DNA of 64,000 bases from Cerasicoccus sp. TK19100. GTDB taxonomy: Bacteria; Verrucomicrobiota; Verrucomicrobiia; Opitutales; Cerasicoccaceae. The stretch spans positions 62,001-126,000 of the forward strand of contig NZ_JAPWDU010000010.1 of NCBI RefSeq assembly GCF_027257155.1, read 5' to 3'. The position numbers were made by a program, and so were the translations under genes. Of the stretch, positions 55,463 to 64,000 are shown one piece after another (within the stretch, counting starts at the first letter, position 1; every line of letters starts with the position of its first letter). The notes beneath the pieces are model-generated. The model saw only the letters and a list, made by a program, of their open reading frames with translations, was not told the origin of the DNA and did no database searches.

Positions 55463-56143
55463 TTATGTCTTAGTCAATTGAGGACGCGGACGCCCCCAGG
55501 CAAATGCAACCAGCCCCAAGCCAACGTGACCAACGGCATTGACGGTGCCATGATACCGCACCATGCCTGCGATGTCGAACAGCGGACGACCGAACGCCCA
55601 CGCCAGAGCGGGAATCAGCGTCACCACGGGCACGGCCAAGGCCACCATGAGCAGCATCCGGGGACCACGCGCCATGCGAGTCGGCCGACCGCAGACGACA
55701 GCTGCCAACTGTGTGACGAATAGGACTTCGTAGACCGCTGCGCCCACTTCATCGCAGTAAGGAATGCCCGTGATGCCAGCGGCGGTCACCAAGTAGATAA
55801 TGGGATGCACCACCACGAGGATGCGCAGGATGCTCAAAGCCCGCTGGCTCGACACCACCCGACACGATAGCGCAGTCACGGTTAAGGCGCCGAAGCCCGC
55901 AAAGGCAAAGTGAGCCGCCGTCAACCAAGTCCAGGGAGCGCCAAACCCGAGGAATGTCGAGCCACTCAAAAATACGCCCAGCCAGAACAAGCTACCAACG
56001 ACAAAGACCCACGCCACCGCGAGCGCAAACTCTTCGGGCAAGCGTGCAGGCAGCAACCAGGCTCGCCTCAACAAAAAGCTCCCAGCGAAGATAGCCAAAA
56101 GCGCCGGTGCCGCGAGTATCAGAATTACGGTAGTGTCCGGCAT
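55463..56143 (-). CDS. YndJ-like membrane protein
   Basis: A 226-aa protein with about seven hydrophobic helices. The C-terminal FDIAGMVRYHGTVNAVGHVG closely fits the YndJ family motif with conserved MxRxHGxxNA. Earlier helices contain WTWLTAAHFAFAGFGALTVT with a His. Function of the family is unknown. It is translated 8 nt upstream of the CrtA-like gene. Confidence 0.75.
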   Translation of the reverse strand: MPDTTVILILAAPALLAIFAGSFLLRRAWLLPARLPEEFALAVAWVFVVGSLFWLGVFLSGSTFLGFGAPWTWLTAAHFAFAGFGALTVTALSCRVVSSQRALSILRILVVVHPIIYLVTAAGITGIPYCDEVGAAVYEVLFVTQLAAVVCGRPTRMARGPRMLLMVALAVPVVTLIPALAWAFGRPLFDIAGMVRYHGTVNAVGHVGLGLVAFAWGRPRPQLTKT

Positions 56144-56187
56144 GAAAACCTGATGGTGGATATTATGTAGTGCATATCAAGTTCATA

Positions 56188-56430
56188 CGGCGACGACAGA
56201 GCGTCGCCCTCCATTTGTTGCGTCGCATTGCCTTGGAGGGCGACGCTCTGTCGTCGCCGCTTCGTAGAAAACGCTTAGGCAGAGACTCAAAAACAACCGC
56301 ACTTGTGTTTGTACGACAACCGAGGCTGTGTTGCCTCAACAACACTACTGTTGTTGAACAAACAACAGTGGTGGCTTTTGGGAAAAACCCGAGTAGGCTT
56401 TTGCAAAACAACCGTATAGGAAACTCTATT
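56188..56430 (-). repeat. Composite repeat element, copy 2
   Basis: Inverted counterpart of the element at 41.4-41.7 kb. On the minus strand the degenerate ~22-26-nt array (about 56430-56275, words such as AACAACAGTAGTGTTGTTG) comes first, then a perfect 26-bp inverted repeat (56188-56213 and 56234-56259). The arm hairpin is GGCGACG, six-nt loop, CGTCGCC; relative to copy 1 (GGCGATG...CATCGCC) both sides of the stem changed, keeping the pair. Apparent open frames in it are not supported. Confidence 0.85.
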
Positions 56431-56498
56431 TTTGCTCAGTTGGTTCGGTTGGCTCCATTGCTTCAGTTGCTTCGAATGGCGTATGGCGTGCCTGTACG

Positions 56499-56918
56499 CT
56501 ACGACTTCCGTCCCTCGTCGTACTCGAAGTATTCCACCATGGTTTGAATCTCGTCGCGGTCGGCGAGGCCGCTCTCAGCTTTGCGGCGGGCGACGATTTC
56601 TGCGGCCGGGTCGTTTTGACCGCGCTTACGCAGGTAGTCGTTCCAGATGGCGATGTCGAGTTCGCTGAGCTCGCGGCCCGTGGCAAAGCACCAGTCGAGC
56701 ACTTCCTCATCGGAGCCTCCTTCAAGCGTCTTGGTGACGAGCGCGTCGTAAGGCACGCGCAGGAAGGCCGCGCAGCGTTCATCGAAGCCCTTACCGAGAT
56801 TTTCGATAAAGTCTTCGCGCAGCTCGCCGCGCGCATGCTTGCGGATCTTGTCCAGCATGCGCGGGAAGTAGATCATGCCCTTCGTCGTTTCGTATGCGGA
56901 AATGGGTGTGGTTTTCAT
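56499..56918 (-). CDS. DUF5069 domain protein
   Basis: A 139-aa soluble protein. ISAYETTKGMIYFPRMLDKI, ENLGKGFDERCAAFLRV and WCFATGRELSELDIAIWNDY are typical of the DUF5069 family, found widely in Verrucomicrobia and Planctomycetes. The start MKTTPIS (56918) is preceded by two in-frame codon alternatives to 56945. Function unknown. Divergent from the GT11 gene. Confidence 0.82.
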   Translation of the reverse strand: MKTTPISAYETTKGMIYFPRMLDKIRKHARGELREDFIENLGKGFDERCAAFLRVPYDALVTKTLEGGSDEEVLDWCFATGRELSELDIAIWNDYLRKRGQNDPAAEIVARRKAESGLADRDEIQTMVEYFEYDEGRKS

Positions 56919-57092
56919 AATATTATTTCTCGAAGTGATCGCCATTTGAGCGAACGTTGGTCATGTCGTCAATGGCGGGATGGTGGCCGCACAAACGGGG
57001 TTTGCGCTATCCGAATCAACCGAAGTGAGACACGCGGGTTCGTGGAAAATGAATTGACCAATCTGCACCGCAGAGCGGATGATTGGCGGGCT

Positions 57093-58007
57093 TTGGTAAT
57101 TGTAAAACTCAACGGTGGATTGGGCAATCAGCTGTTTCAATATGCGGCGGGTTATGCATTGGCAAAAAGGCACCGGGTCGCGCTGAAGTTTGATTGTTCG
57201 GCCATTTTTTCTCTCGGTGAGCGGCGCATGCTGATGGACAAGTATCGCCTGCCATTTGACGCGCTTGAGCCCGTGCAGCTCCGGCGTATTGGCCTGCACC
57301 AGCGGCTGGGCTTGCGCGATAAAATACCCGGCTTGCTGCTCGATGCGATCCATGGCCAACTCGCCACGCATTCGGCGGGAGACGACCCGTCTTACGACGC
57401 CAGCTTCCATGATTTGCCCAAGCATATTTACCTCGACGGCTACTGGCAGGACGAACGCTACTTCAAGGAATACGCCGACGAAATCAAAGCCTCCCTCGCG
57501 CTCAAACCAAGCGGCCAGGCAGCCGTCTATGCAGCCATTGAAACACTAAACATCTCCATGGATGAGGCGTGGACCTGCCTGCACGTGCGCCGGGGTGATT
57601 TGATTAAAAAGCCGGAAGTCGCCGCCAAGCACGGGAACTGCCCGGTGAGTTATTATCGCTACGCGCTGGAGCGACTTGCCCAGCAAAGCCAGTCGCGGGT
57701 GCGCTGCCTGCTCTTCTCCGATGACATCGGCTGGGCCATCGAAAATCTGGATAGCTCATACGAGATCATTCCCGTCTCCCAACTCAATTTAGAGGAATAC
57801 GTCGAGCACGCCATCATGCAGCGCTGTCGGCATTTTATTCTGTCCAACAGCAGCTACAGTTGGTGGGCGGCGTGGCTGGCCGAGCAGGCAGACAGCATCG
57901 TAATCTGCCCCAGCCAGTGGTTTCGTTTCACCGATTGCCACTTGGCCCCGGAACGTTGGCAAAGGCTGGAAACGACGCTCGAAGTCGCAGGCCAGCCAAC
58001 GGCGTAG
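57093..58007 (+). CDS. Alpha-1,2-fucosyltransferase-like GT11
   Basis: A 304-aa glycosyltransferase. The domain starts VIVKLNGGLGNQLFQYAAGY, directly after a TTG codon (57093), which I take as the start because family members begin M-V/I-I-V/I-x-L-x-G-G-L-G-N-Q; a GTG at 57042 is an alternative, and the open frame reaching 56544 runs antisense to the DUF5069 gene. The donor-binding motif is WTCLHVRRGDLIKKPEVAAK (H-x-R-R-G-D); HFILSNSSYSWWAAWLAEQA is the second GT11 motif. It would add fucose in alpha-1,2 linkage, or a related sugar, to a surface glycan. No GDP-fucose synthesis genes are in the window. Confidence 0.88.
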   Translation: MVIVKLNGGLGNQLFQYAAGYALAKRHRVALKFDCSAIFSLGERRMLMDKYRLPFDALEPVQLRRIGLHQRLGLRDKIPGLLLDAIHGQLATHSAGDDPSYDASFHDLPKHIYLDGYWQDERYFKEYADEIKASLALKPSGQAAVYAAIETLNISMDEAWTCLHVRRGDLIKKPEVAAKHGNCPVSYYRYALERLAQQSQSRVRCLLFSDDIGWAIENLDSSYEIIPVSQLNLEEYVEHAIMQRCRHFILSNSSYSWWAAWLAEQADSIVICPSQWFRFTDCHLAPERWQRLETTLEVAGQPTA

Positions 58008-58025
58008 CCCAATGGTATCATTGCA

Positions 58026-58913
58026 TTACTTTCCCTTTTGACGGACAACCACGCCACTGCCGAGCAGGATCAGCGCGCTGCCCAGGATGATCGGCAGTCC
58101 ATAGGTTTCGTGAAAGAAAACCATGCCGCCAACGGCGTTAAGAATGGGCAGGATGAGCTGAACCGACGCGCCCTTGGCCACTGACAAGCGCGAGTAGCCG
58201 AGCGTCATGATCATCTGACCGCCCGCCACCAGCACCCCGCCACCGAGCATGAGTGCGACGTTCCCCCACCCCGCTGCATAATCGGCAAAGCCCAGAAACG
58301 GCACGGCGACCAGCATGCCGTAAATCGCCTGCGCGGCGTAGATCGTGGTGCTGTTTTCGGTGCGCACCAAAAAGCGAATCAGCATCACGATACCACCCGC
58401 GGCGATGGCTCCGCCGATTGCGATCAGGTGATAAACGCCGATGCCCGCCAACGAAAATCCACAAAGAATCGGGATGCCGCTAAAGGCCAGCACGAGGCCG
58501 AGCATTTGCTTGCGGTTCAGGTGTTCGCCCAAAAACAGCGCTGCAAACAGTGTGCCCCACAAGACGTAGGTCAAATTGAGCACACTCGCGGTCCCGAGGT
58601 CCATATGGAACACAGTCACGTAAAACATGGCCAAGGCCACGCCACCAAGGATGCCACGCAGGATCAATAGCGGCTTGTAGAAAACCCGCAGCACCTGCCG
58701 CGCACCCGCGCCGGCGAGGAAGACTGCAAACGCCGTCCCGGCCACCCCACGGTAAAAGTTAACCGCCCAGAACGAGACCTCCCCGCGCTGCCCCAGGTAT
58801 TTCACAATGAGGCAGTTCAGGCTGAAGAGCACGACCGAAGCGAGCATCATCAAGACACCCTGCGCGGTTGCGCTGAGATTCACTGCGGGTAAACGGATTA
58901 TTCTGGCGATCAT
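58026..58913 (-). CDS. EamA/DMT-family transporter
   Basis: A 295-aa integral membrane protein with ten helices in two EamA halves (1: LMMLASVVLFSLNCLIVKYL ... FYVTVFHMDLGTASVLNLTY; 2: AQAIYGMLVAVPFLGFADYA ... LILPILNAVGGMVFFHETYG). It is a drug/metabolite-type exporter; substrate unknown. It is convergent with the GT11 gene. Confidence 0.88.
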   Translation of the reverse strand: MIARIIRLPAVNLSATAQGVLMMLASVVLFSLNCLIVKYLGQRGEVSFWAVNFYRGVAGTAFAVFLAGAGARQVLRVFYKPLLILRGILGGVALAMFYVTVFHMDLGTASVLNLTYVLWGTLFAALFLGEHLNRKQMLGLVLAFSGIPILCGFSLAGIGVYHLIAIGGAIAAGGIVMLIRFLVRTENSTTIYAAQAIYGMLVAVPFLGFADYAAGWGNVALMLGGGVLVAGGQMIMTLGYSRLSVAKGASVQLILPILNAVGGMVFFHETYGLPIILGSALILLGSGVVVRQKGK

Positions 58914-59138
58914 GGGTCGACGGTGGAGCGCCTGACCAAATGGTTACCCTGAGAAACGAAGTTTGCAAAAATCCAGGGGCCATCCGGTTAAGGCCCCTGC
59001 TGGTGTTAACTACACACGCACCACAGAAGCCTCCGCGTTCCAAATACGAACGGCGACGGTCCAAAGGTTGACGTGTTTCGGTGCAAACATTGCGCAGCGG
59101 AGCATGCCCCGCGACAACTGTATGTCAATGCGTAATAA

Positions 59139-59311
59139 TTTAGCCGCGGATAGACGCGGATTGAACACGGACTCCTGCGAAACAATTTATCCTAAAAGTG
59201 CATGCATTCTCATATTGCTAAAGAAGTCCAGCTCTAAGTCTCCGTGGTTCTGTGAGAAATTCACACTGCCTCAATGCATCCGCGTTCAATCTGCGTCTAT
59301 CCGCGGCTAAA
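59139..59311. repeat. Inverted repeat pair in the 58.9-59.3 kb spacer
   Basis: Two 32-bp arms (59139-59170 and 59280-59311) with 30 of 32 positions complementary flank 109 bp. The arms contain AGCCGCGGATAGACGC; the interior has a TCCGTGGTTCTGTGAGAA word. The right arm ends 6 nt before the stop of the lyase gene. The other part of this 404-nt spacer (58914-59138) shows nothing recognisable. Confidence 0.85.
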
Positions 59312-59317
59312 AATAAC

Positions 59318-60472
59318 TTACAGCTTTGCCACGGCCTTGGCCATGCGTTCGAGCGCTTGCTCGAGGATTGAGCGTGGGCAGCCGAAGTTCAGGCGCAGAT
59401 AATTGCCGTCAGCGAAGTCCGAGCCCGGCGAGAGGCCCACGCCGTTTTCCACGAAGAACGCATGCGGGTTTTCCACGCCTTTGGCCTTGAGGCCTTCCAC
59501 GTTCATCCATGCGAGATAGGTGGCCTCCATTTTTTGCTGGAACTCAATGCCCGGCAAACTTTGCGATACAAAGTTATAGAGGTAATCGCGGTTGGCGGTC
59601 AGGTGTTCAATGAGCGCCTGGCGCCAAGGCTCGCCATGATTGTAGGCAGCGGCGCAACCGACGTAGCCGAACGGATTCACCTCGGTGATGAACCCACGTG
59701 CGGCGAGCTGGAACCTTGCCCGCAGCTGCGGATTCTTAATCACCGCAAACGAACAGGCGAGTCCGGGAATGTTATACGTCTTGCTCGGCGCGTTGAGGGT
59801 GACGGTCATATCGTCGATCTCATCGCTGAGTGTGGCCGTCATGCGGTGCTTGTGGCCGGCGAAAATCAGGTCGCAGTGAATCTCGTCGGAGATCAGGACG
59901 AGGTCGTGCTTCTTACAGAACTCAACCAATGCCAGCAGCTCTTCGTCGCGGTAAACGCGGCCGACCGGGTTGTGCGGATTGCACAAGATGAAGGTGCGCG
60001 TTTTTGGGGTCACCTTCGCTTCGAGGTCGTCGAAGTCAAACGTCCACTCGCCGTCGGCCAGCTTCAGGTGGCTGGTGATGCATTCCTTGCCCTGCCAGGG
60101 GCCGCACGAGAGAAACGGCGGGTAAACCGGCGTGCAGGTGATGATTGCGTCGCCGGGTTCGCCAAAGGCGCGGGCCGCCACGTTGAGCGCAGGCACCACG
60201 CCGGGCAGCCAATGCAGCCACTCGGCTTTGGTCTCGTAGCCATGCACGCGGTACAGGTAGGCCAGCACGGCGTCGACGACTTCGGCGTTTGGCTTGGTGT
60301 AGCCCATCACGCCGTGGTTCACGCGCTCGGTCAGCGCACTGAGGACCTCGGGCGCGGAAACGAAATCCATGTCGGCCACCCACAGGGGCAGCACATCGCT
60401 GCCGGCGTATTTGTCCCATTTGAGGGAGCCGGTGTTGGAGCGGTCGAGGATGCGGGTGAAGTCGTAAGCCAT
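59318..60472 (-). CDS. MalY/PatB-type PLP aminotransferase or cystathionine beta-lyase
   Basis: A 384-aa fold-type I enzyme. MAYDFTRILDRSNTGSLKWD and VLPLWVADMDFVSAPEVLSA are typical of PatB/MalY; HNPVGRVYRDEELLALVEFC and LISDEIHCDLIFAGHKH follow, and the PLP Lys is in VTLNAPSKTYNIPGLACSFA. Family members cleave C-S bonds in cystathionine or cysteine; MalY also acts as a regulator in E. coli. No regulator or transport genes of that system are nearby. Confidence 0.92.
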   Translation of the reverse strand: MAYDFTRILDRSNTGSLKWDKYAGSDVLPLWVADMDFVSAPEVLSALTERVNHGVMGYTKPNAEVVDAVLAYLYRVHGYETKAEWLHWLPGVVPALNVAARAFGEPGDAIITCTPVYPPFLSCGPWQGKECITSHLKLADGEWTFDFDDLEAKVTPKTRTFILCNPHNPVGRVYRDEELLALVEFCKKHDLVLISDEIHCDLIFAGHKHRMTATLSDEIDDMTVTLNAPSKTYNIPGLACSFAVIKNPQLRARFQLAARGFITEVNPFGYVGCAAAYNHGEPWRQALIEHLTANRDYLYNFVSQSLPGIEFQQKMEATYLAWMNVEGLKAKGVENPHAFFVENGVGLSPGSDFADGNYLRLNFGCPRSILEQALERMAKAVAKL

Positions 60473-60553
60473 GACGAAAAGGCAGACAGCACACGCGAGA
60501 AGTCAACCGCGGGCAAGCGTTTTCAGCATCGAGCCCAGAGCGGGCCGGTCGCG

Positions 60554-63500
60554 TTATTTCGCCAAACCGGAACGGCGACGGCGCTTGACGAAGACTGCCA
60601 GCAAAGCGCCCGCGCCGATGAGCATCGCATACGTTTGTGGCTCGGGCACGACGATGGATAGGTCGCCTGTCGTGTAAAGATCGTCGACGCTCCAATAGTA
60701 GCCAGTCGGCAGGTCGGGCAAGGCGATGCTCGCGAAGGTTCCGCTGATCGTGCCCCAATCGAGGATGTTAAACGTGCCGGTCTCCTCGGGCGTGAAGCCG
60801 CCATAGAGCGTAACGACCAAGTCGCCGTCAAGCGTCAGGGCGTTCGTTACGTCGATAAAGTCGTATTCCGTGCCGCGCGTCCAGCCGCCGAGCTCCATCG
60901 CCAGCGTGGAAGTATTGGTCAAGGTCAGGTTGTCGAAATACATGCCGCCGGGGCTGAGGCCCGGGGCCAGCGTGCCGGAGAAACCGACCGTGCCCGCGAA
61001 GGTTCCCACGCCCTTCACGTAGCCATCGAAGAACAGGCCATCGCCCGTGCCTTCGACGTAGCCGTTGTTAATGAACGACGTCGCCGAGGTGTCGCCGACC
61101 ACGATATCGCCGGAGCCAATCACGCTGTCTTCGAAGTCCACCACGAGGCCGTTGACCGCGGTAAAAATGCCGCCGCCCATCTCGGTATAGGTGCCGAGGC
61201 CGGCCTGGTTGGCATCGTTGATGGTCACTGCATTCGAGCCAACATACAGCTCGCCGCTGCTGGAGAAGCCGGAAGTCGAGCTGGCGTCGCCCAAGGTTAA
61301 ATCGCCCGTGGCGTAAATCGTCGAACCACTGGCGGCGGCCACTTTGGCGTTGACCGAGCCGCTGCCTTCGAGGTTGTCTCCTACCCCCAGCGCAACGCCG
61401 TTAGCCGCATTGATTGAGCCGCCGGAAACCGAAGTGTAAACGCCGAGGTTGGCAAAGCCACGTGAGTTGAGGGTCACGCTGTTGGCCCCGGCATCGAGCG
61501 TTCCCGCGTGATTGAAACCGGTGAAGCTGCTGCTGTCGCCCAAGGTCAAATCGCCGCCTGAGGCTGCGATCGCACTTTCCGCTGAGCCGCTGATGCGCCC
61601 GGCAATCGTGCCGTAAGTTTCAAGCGAAGACTCCGTGCCGAGGTAAAGTCCGTTCGCCATCGTCACCGTATTTCCATTGAGCGCCAAGTCGCCGTTGAGC
61701 GTGACCAAACCGCTCGCGTGGATCGTCCCACCGCTGGCGCCGATGGTCACATCGCGCGCAATGGAGCGATCCGACCCCGTGATATTCAGTGAGCCGCCAT
61801 CGAGCAGCAAGCCACTGGATGCATCACCAAGATCGGCAACCGAGTCGACCGAGATGGCGCCCGCGTAGATATTTGTGCCGCCGGTGTAGTCGCTGGCTCC
61901 GCTCATCGTGAGCGTGCCCGCGCCATATTTATTAAAGCTGCCCGAGCCGGACAATACGCCCGAGTAGGCAGTCGACTCACCATTGCTGCCGACCGACAAA
62001 GCGTTCGCGCCGAAGTCGAGAGCGCCGCTGCCCACCAAGCTGCCGAGCGATGCGTTGTAGCCATTTACGTCGAGCCCGTTATCGACATTGATCGACACCG
62101 TGCTGTTTTGTAAAGCCAGCGCATTGCCGAGGATGATGGATCCGGCATTGATGTTCGTCTCACCGGAGAACGTGTTGGCGGCGGTGAGCGTGAGGCTGCT
62201 GGCGCCGTTTTGCGTCAACCCGCCCGAGCCGCTGGCGAGACCGGCAAACGTGATTGCGTCTGCGCGGTCGAAGATGAGCGTGCCGTTATTCAAGACGTCC
62301 CCCGCAATGGAGCCCGTTGTGCCGCCATTGCCGATTTGCAGCGAACCGCCGCTGATGGTCGTGCCGCCCGTGTAGGTATTGGCTCCGCTCAGGGTCAGCG
62401 TGCCCGCGCCAACTTTGGTCAAGCTGCCGCCGGCGTCAGAATCTTGAATCGAGCCCGCGTAAGACGAACTTTCGTCGTTGGCGCCCACGGTCAAAGCCGA
62501 GCCGCCGCTGGTGGGATCGGAGATAAGAATGCTGCTGGTGGAATCGCCGTCCAACCGGTTGGTTGCAAGCGAGGACGACATCAGCGTAAGATTTTGCTCC
62601 GTGTCGACGTAGGTATAACCCGTTGAAACAGACGAACCATTCAGGAGCGAAGTGACATCGCCGAGCGCAATAAATTCACCACTGTCGCCCATGGTCACCT
62701 GCGTGTTATCGAGCGTTAATGTGCCCGAGTTGATGATGCCCGTGGCGGTGATATCGGCGCCATTAATCGCGGAGAAGCCGGCATTCGCATTATCCACGAC
62801 AATCTCATTGAAGTCGCCCGTCACGCCATCGAACACAATAACGCCATCGTCTTCAATGACTACATCATGGGCGTCATAGTCTTGTCCCGTGAGGTACAAC
62901 ACGCCCGAACCGTATTTATAAAGACCAATTCCGCCAGTGATCGCGCCCGTGTATGTGGAGTTCGTATCGTTGTAGCCGACGAGGATATCTACATTGCTGA
63001 AGGTGATGTCGCCACTGCCCGAGAGAGCGCCCAGACTCATGACGCTTCCCACGCCATCCACGTTTAGGCCGCTATCGACGTTGACCGCGACCGTCGCGTA
63101 AGTAAGCGCATTCGCGGTTCCCGCAATGACTTCGCCTTCATCGATATTCAGCGTGCCGGAGAAGGTATTATCGCCGGTCAACGCAGTCGAACCTTCGCCA
63201 TATTTCGTCAACGTTCCCGTGCCGGAAAGGATGCCGCTATAGGTCGTTGAGTCGTCGTTGGAACCAAAGGTTAGCGAAGTCGTATCGACATCCAAATTAC
63301 CCGAGCCGCCCAAGCCGCCGAGTGTGGCGTCGTGGCTGTTGAGGTTGAGGCCGTTATCGACGTTGATGTAGACCGTGCTGTTTTGCAAAGCCAGCGCATT
63401 GCCGAGGATAATAGAGCCGGCGTTGATAGCGGTATCGCCGCTAAAAGTGTTGACCTCGGTCAGCGTCAGGCTGCCCGTGCCGTCCTGCGTGACCCCGCCT

Positions 63501-64000
63501 GAGCCGCTGATCAGGTTGCTGAAGGTCACGTCGTCCGAGCGCTTAAAGATCAGCGTGCCATCGTTCACGACATCGTTGCTCATCCAACCTTTCGTCCCGC
63601 CTTCGCCGAGCTGAATCGCGCCGCTATTGATGGTTAAGCCGCCGGTGAAGTCGTTGTCATTATTAAAGATGATCGTGCCGTCGCCCTCCTTGGTCAGGCC
63701 GCCGCTGCCGGACAAGACGCCGCCGTAGGTTGTCGAGTCGCCATTGCCGCCAACGGTCAGCGAGGTCGCGCCAAAGTCGAGACTGCCCGAGGCTTTGATG
63801 CCACCCAGAGTCGCGTTGTAGCCGTTCACATTGAGCAGATCGTCCTGCCAGATATCGACCGTGCTGTTTTGCAAGGCCAGGGCATTGCCCAGGGTCAGCG
63901 GGCTGTTCACATACGTCACGCCGGAGTAGGTATTGGCCGCCGTCAGCGTGAGCCCGGAACCGCCAATCGACACGGCGCCCGTGCCGCTGATAAGCCCGTC
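60554..64000 (-). CDS. PEP-CTERM protein with autotransporter-type beta-strand repeats, 5' end beyond window
   Basis: At least 1148 codons; the frame is open to the window edge (a GTG at 63973 is in-frame but not the real start). Most of the protein is a beta-helix of autotransporter-associated repeats of the PATR type: units with SGSGGLTKxGxGTLTLSG and NTYTGGTTI-like words, interspersed with ALALQNSTV and GYNATLG modules that recur almost unchanged at 62.05-62.23, 63.33-63.50 and 63.80-63.95 kb. The C-terminus has a VPEPQTYAMLIGAGALLAVF sorting signal (PEP, hydrophobic helix, then KRRRR), recognised by the exosortase/archaeosortase system. Expected to be a surface-bound or secreted adhesin-like protein. 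The exosortase gene is not in the window. Confidence 0.88.
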   Translation of the reverse strand, partial: DGLISGTGAVSIGGSGLTLTAANTYSGVTYVNSPLTLGNALALQNSTVDIWQDDLLNVNGYNATLGGIKASGSLDFGATSLTVGGNGDSTTYGGVLSGSGGLTKEGDGTIIFNNDNDFTGGLTINSGAIQLGEGGTKGWMSNDVVNDGTLIFKRSDDVTFSNLISGSGGVTQDGTGSLTLTEVNTFSGDTAINAGSIILGNALALQNSTVYINVDNGLNLNSHDATLGGLGGSGNLDVDTTSLTFGSNDDSTTYSGILSGTGTLTKYGEGSTALTGDNTFSGTLNIDEGEVIAGTANALTYATVAVNVDSGLNVDGVGSVMSLGALSGSGDITFSNVDILVGYNDTNSTYTGAITGGIGLYKYGSGVLYLTGQDYDAHDVVIEDDGVIVFDGVTGDFNEIVVDNANAGFSAINGADITATGIINSGTLTLDNTQVTMGDSGEFIALGDVTSLLNGSSVSTGYTYVDTEQNLTLMSSSLATNRLDGDSTSSILISDPTSGGSALTVGANDESSSYAGSIQDSDAGGSLTKVGAGTLTLSGANTYTGGTTISGGSLQIGNGGTTGSIAGDVLNNGTLIFDRADAITFAGLASGSGGLTQNGASSLTLTAANTFSGETNINAGSIILGNALALQNSTVSINVDNGLDVNGYNASLGSLVGSGALDFGANALSVGSNGESTAYSGVLSGSGSFNKYGAGTLTMSGASDYTGGTNIYAGAISVDSVADLGDASSGLLLDGGSLNITGSDRSIARDVTIGASGGTIHASGLVTLNGDLALNGNTVTMANGLYLGTESSLETYGTIAGRISGSAESAIAASGGDLTLGDSSSFTGFNHAGTLDAGANSVTLNSRGFANLGVYTSVSGGSINAANGVALGVGDNLEGSGSVNAKVAAASGSTIYATGDLTLGDASSTSGFSSSGELYVGSNAVTINDANQAGLGTYTEMGGGIFTAVNGLVVDFEDSVIGSGDIVVGDTSATSFINNGYVEGTGDGLFFDGYVKGVGTFAGTVGFSGTLAPGLSPGGMYFDNLTLTNTSTLAMELGGWTRGTEYDFIDVTNALTLDGDLVVTLYGGFTPEETGTFNILDWGTISGTFASIALPDLPTGYYWSVDDLYTTGDLSIVVPEPQTYAMLIGAGALLAVFVKRRRRSGLAK

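Noticed and set aside
56544-57092. Long N-terminal extension of the GT11 open frame
   Set aside because: It is antisense to the DUF5069 gene and lacks family similarity; GT11 proteins begin at the VIVKLNGGLGNQ motif.

Overview
The window is a stretch of bacterial chromosome with about 60 protein genes, one tRNA and an unusual density of intergenic inverted repeats. Most of it is GC-rich; a few patches are visibly AT-rich. A Verrucomicrobiota host, probably Opitutae-like, is an inference. It rests on a PEP-CTERM protein built of autotransporter-type beta-strand repeats (right edge), a lone pseudopilin with the Verrucomicrobia-style prepilin leader, a Cys-rich ferrochelatase, and heme, his and ilv genes scattered in short operons. 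No rRNA, insertion sequence, prophage, CRISPR array or replication origin was seen.

Left part (1-17.4 kb): hemC and a cobA-hemD fusion on the minus strand, separated by a translationally coupled pair made of a 57-aa basic protein and an ADP-ribosyltransferase-like protein, which looks like a toxin-antitoxin pair inside a heme operon. Then come an esterase, ilvN-ilvC, tRNA-Val, an ankyrin protein, a dicarboxylate symporter, a very acidic membrane-anchored protein, a lipoprotein gene broken by a stop codon, trpS, xseA, a VTT-domain membrane protein, and an AT-rich surface-protein gene followed by its decayed paralogue.

Middle (17.4-38 kb): a BLUF photoreceptor, then a large glycan locus. On the plus strand are a polyprenyl-phosphate-type GT2, a membrane spermidine-synthase-like protein, and three genes matching the WbpE-WbpB-WbpD steps to UDP-2,3-diacetamido-glucuronate-type sugars. 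On the minus strand, WecF, a sugar N-formyltransferase, WecE and a Wzx-type flippase sit in an overlapping array. It resembles the end of the enterobacterial common antigen pathway, with a formyltransferase in place of the WecD acetyltransferase. Around them are three GT4-type transferases and three large GT-C membrane glycosyltransferases, two of them tandem paralogues. A pilin gene with a clear promoter and terminator closes this part.

Right part (38-64 kb): hemH-ccsA/hemX-hemA, ctaG, a tandem pair of small membrane proteins, an HD phosphohydrolase, an orphan histidine kinase, carB, YhcH, a peroxiredoxin-like protein, RidA, hisC-hisB-hisH followed closely by citrate synthase, a CrtA-like protein, a YndJ-like membrane protein, a DUF5069 protein, an alpha-1,2-fucosyltransferase-like GT11, an EamA transporter, a MalY/PatB-type lyase, and the 5'-truncated PEP-CTERM protein.

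Several spacers carry long inverted repeats from different families (86-bp arms at 50.2-50.9 kb; 27-bp arms at 41.6 and 56.2 kb; also 5.7, 13.7, 39.3, 54.7 and 59.2 kb). Two copies of a composite element pair a degenerate short-period array with a double palindrome whose stem bases covary. A 31-nt sequence conserved at three sites sits between two hairpins after carB and again after gltA.
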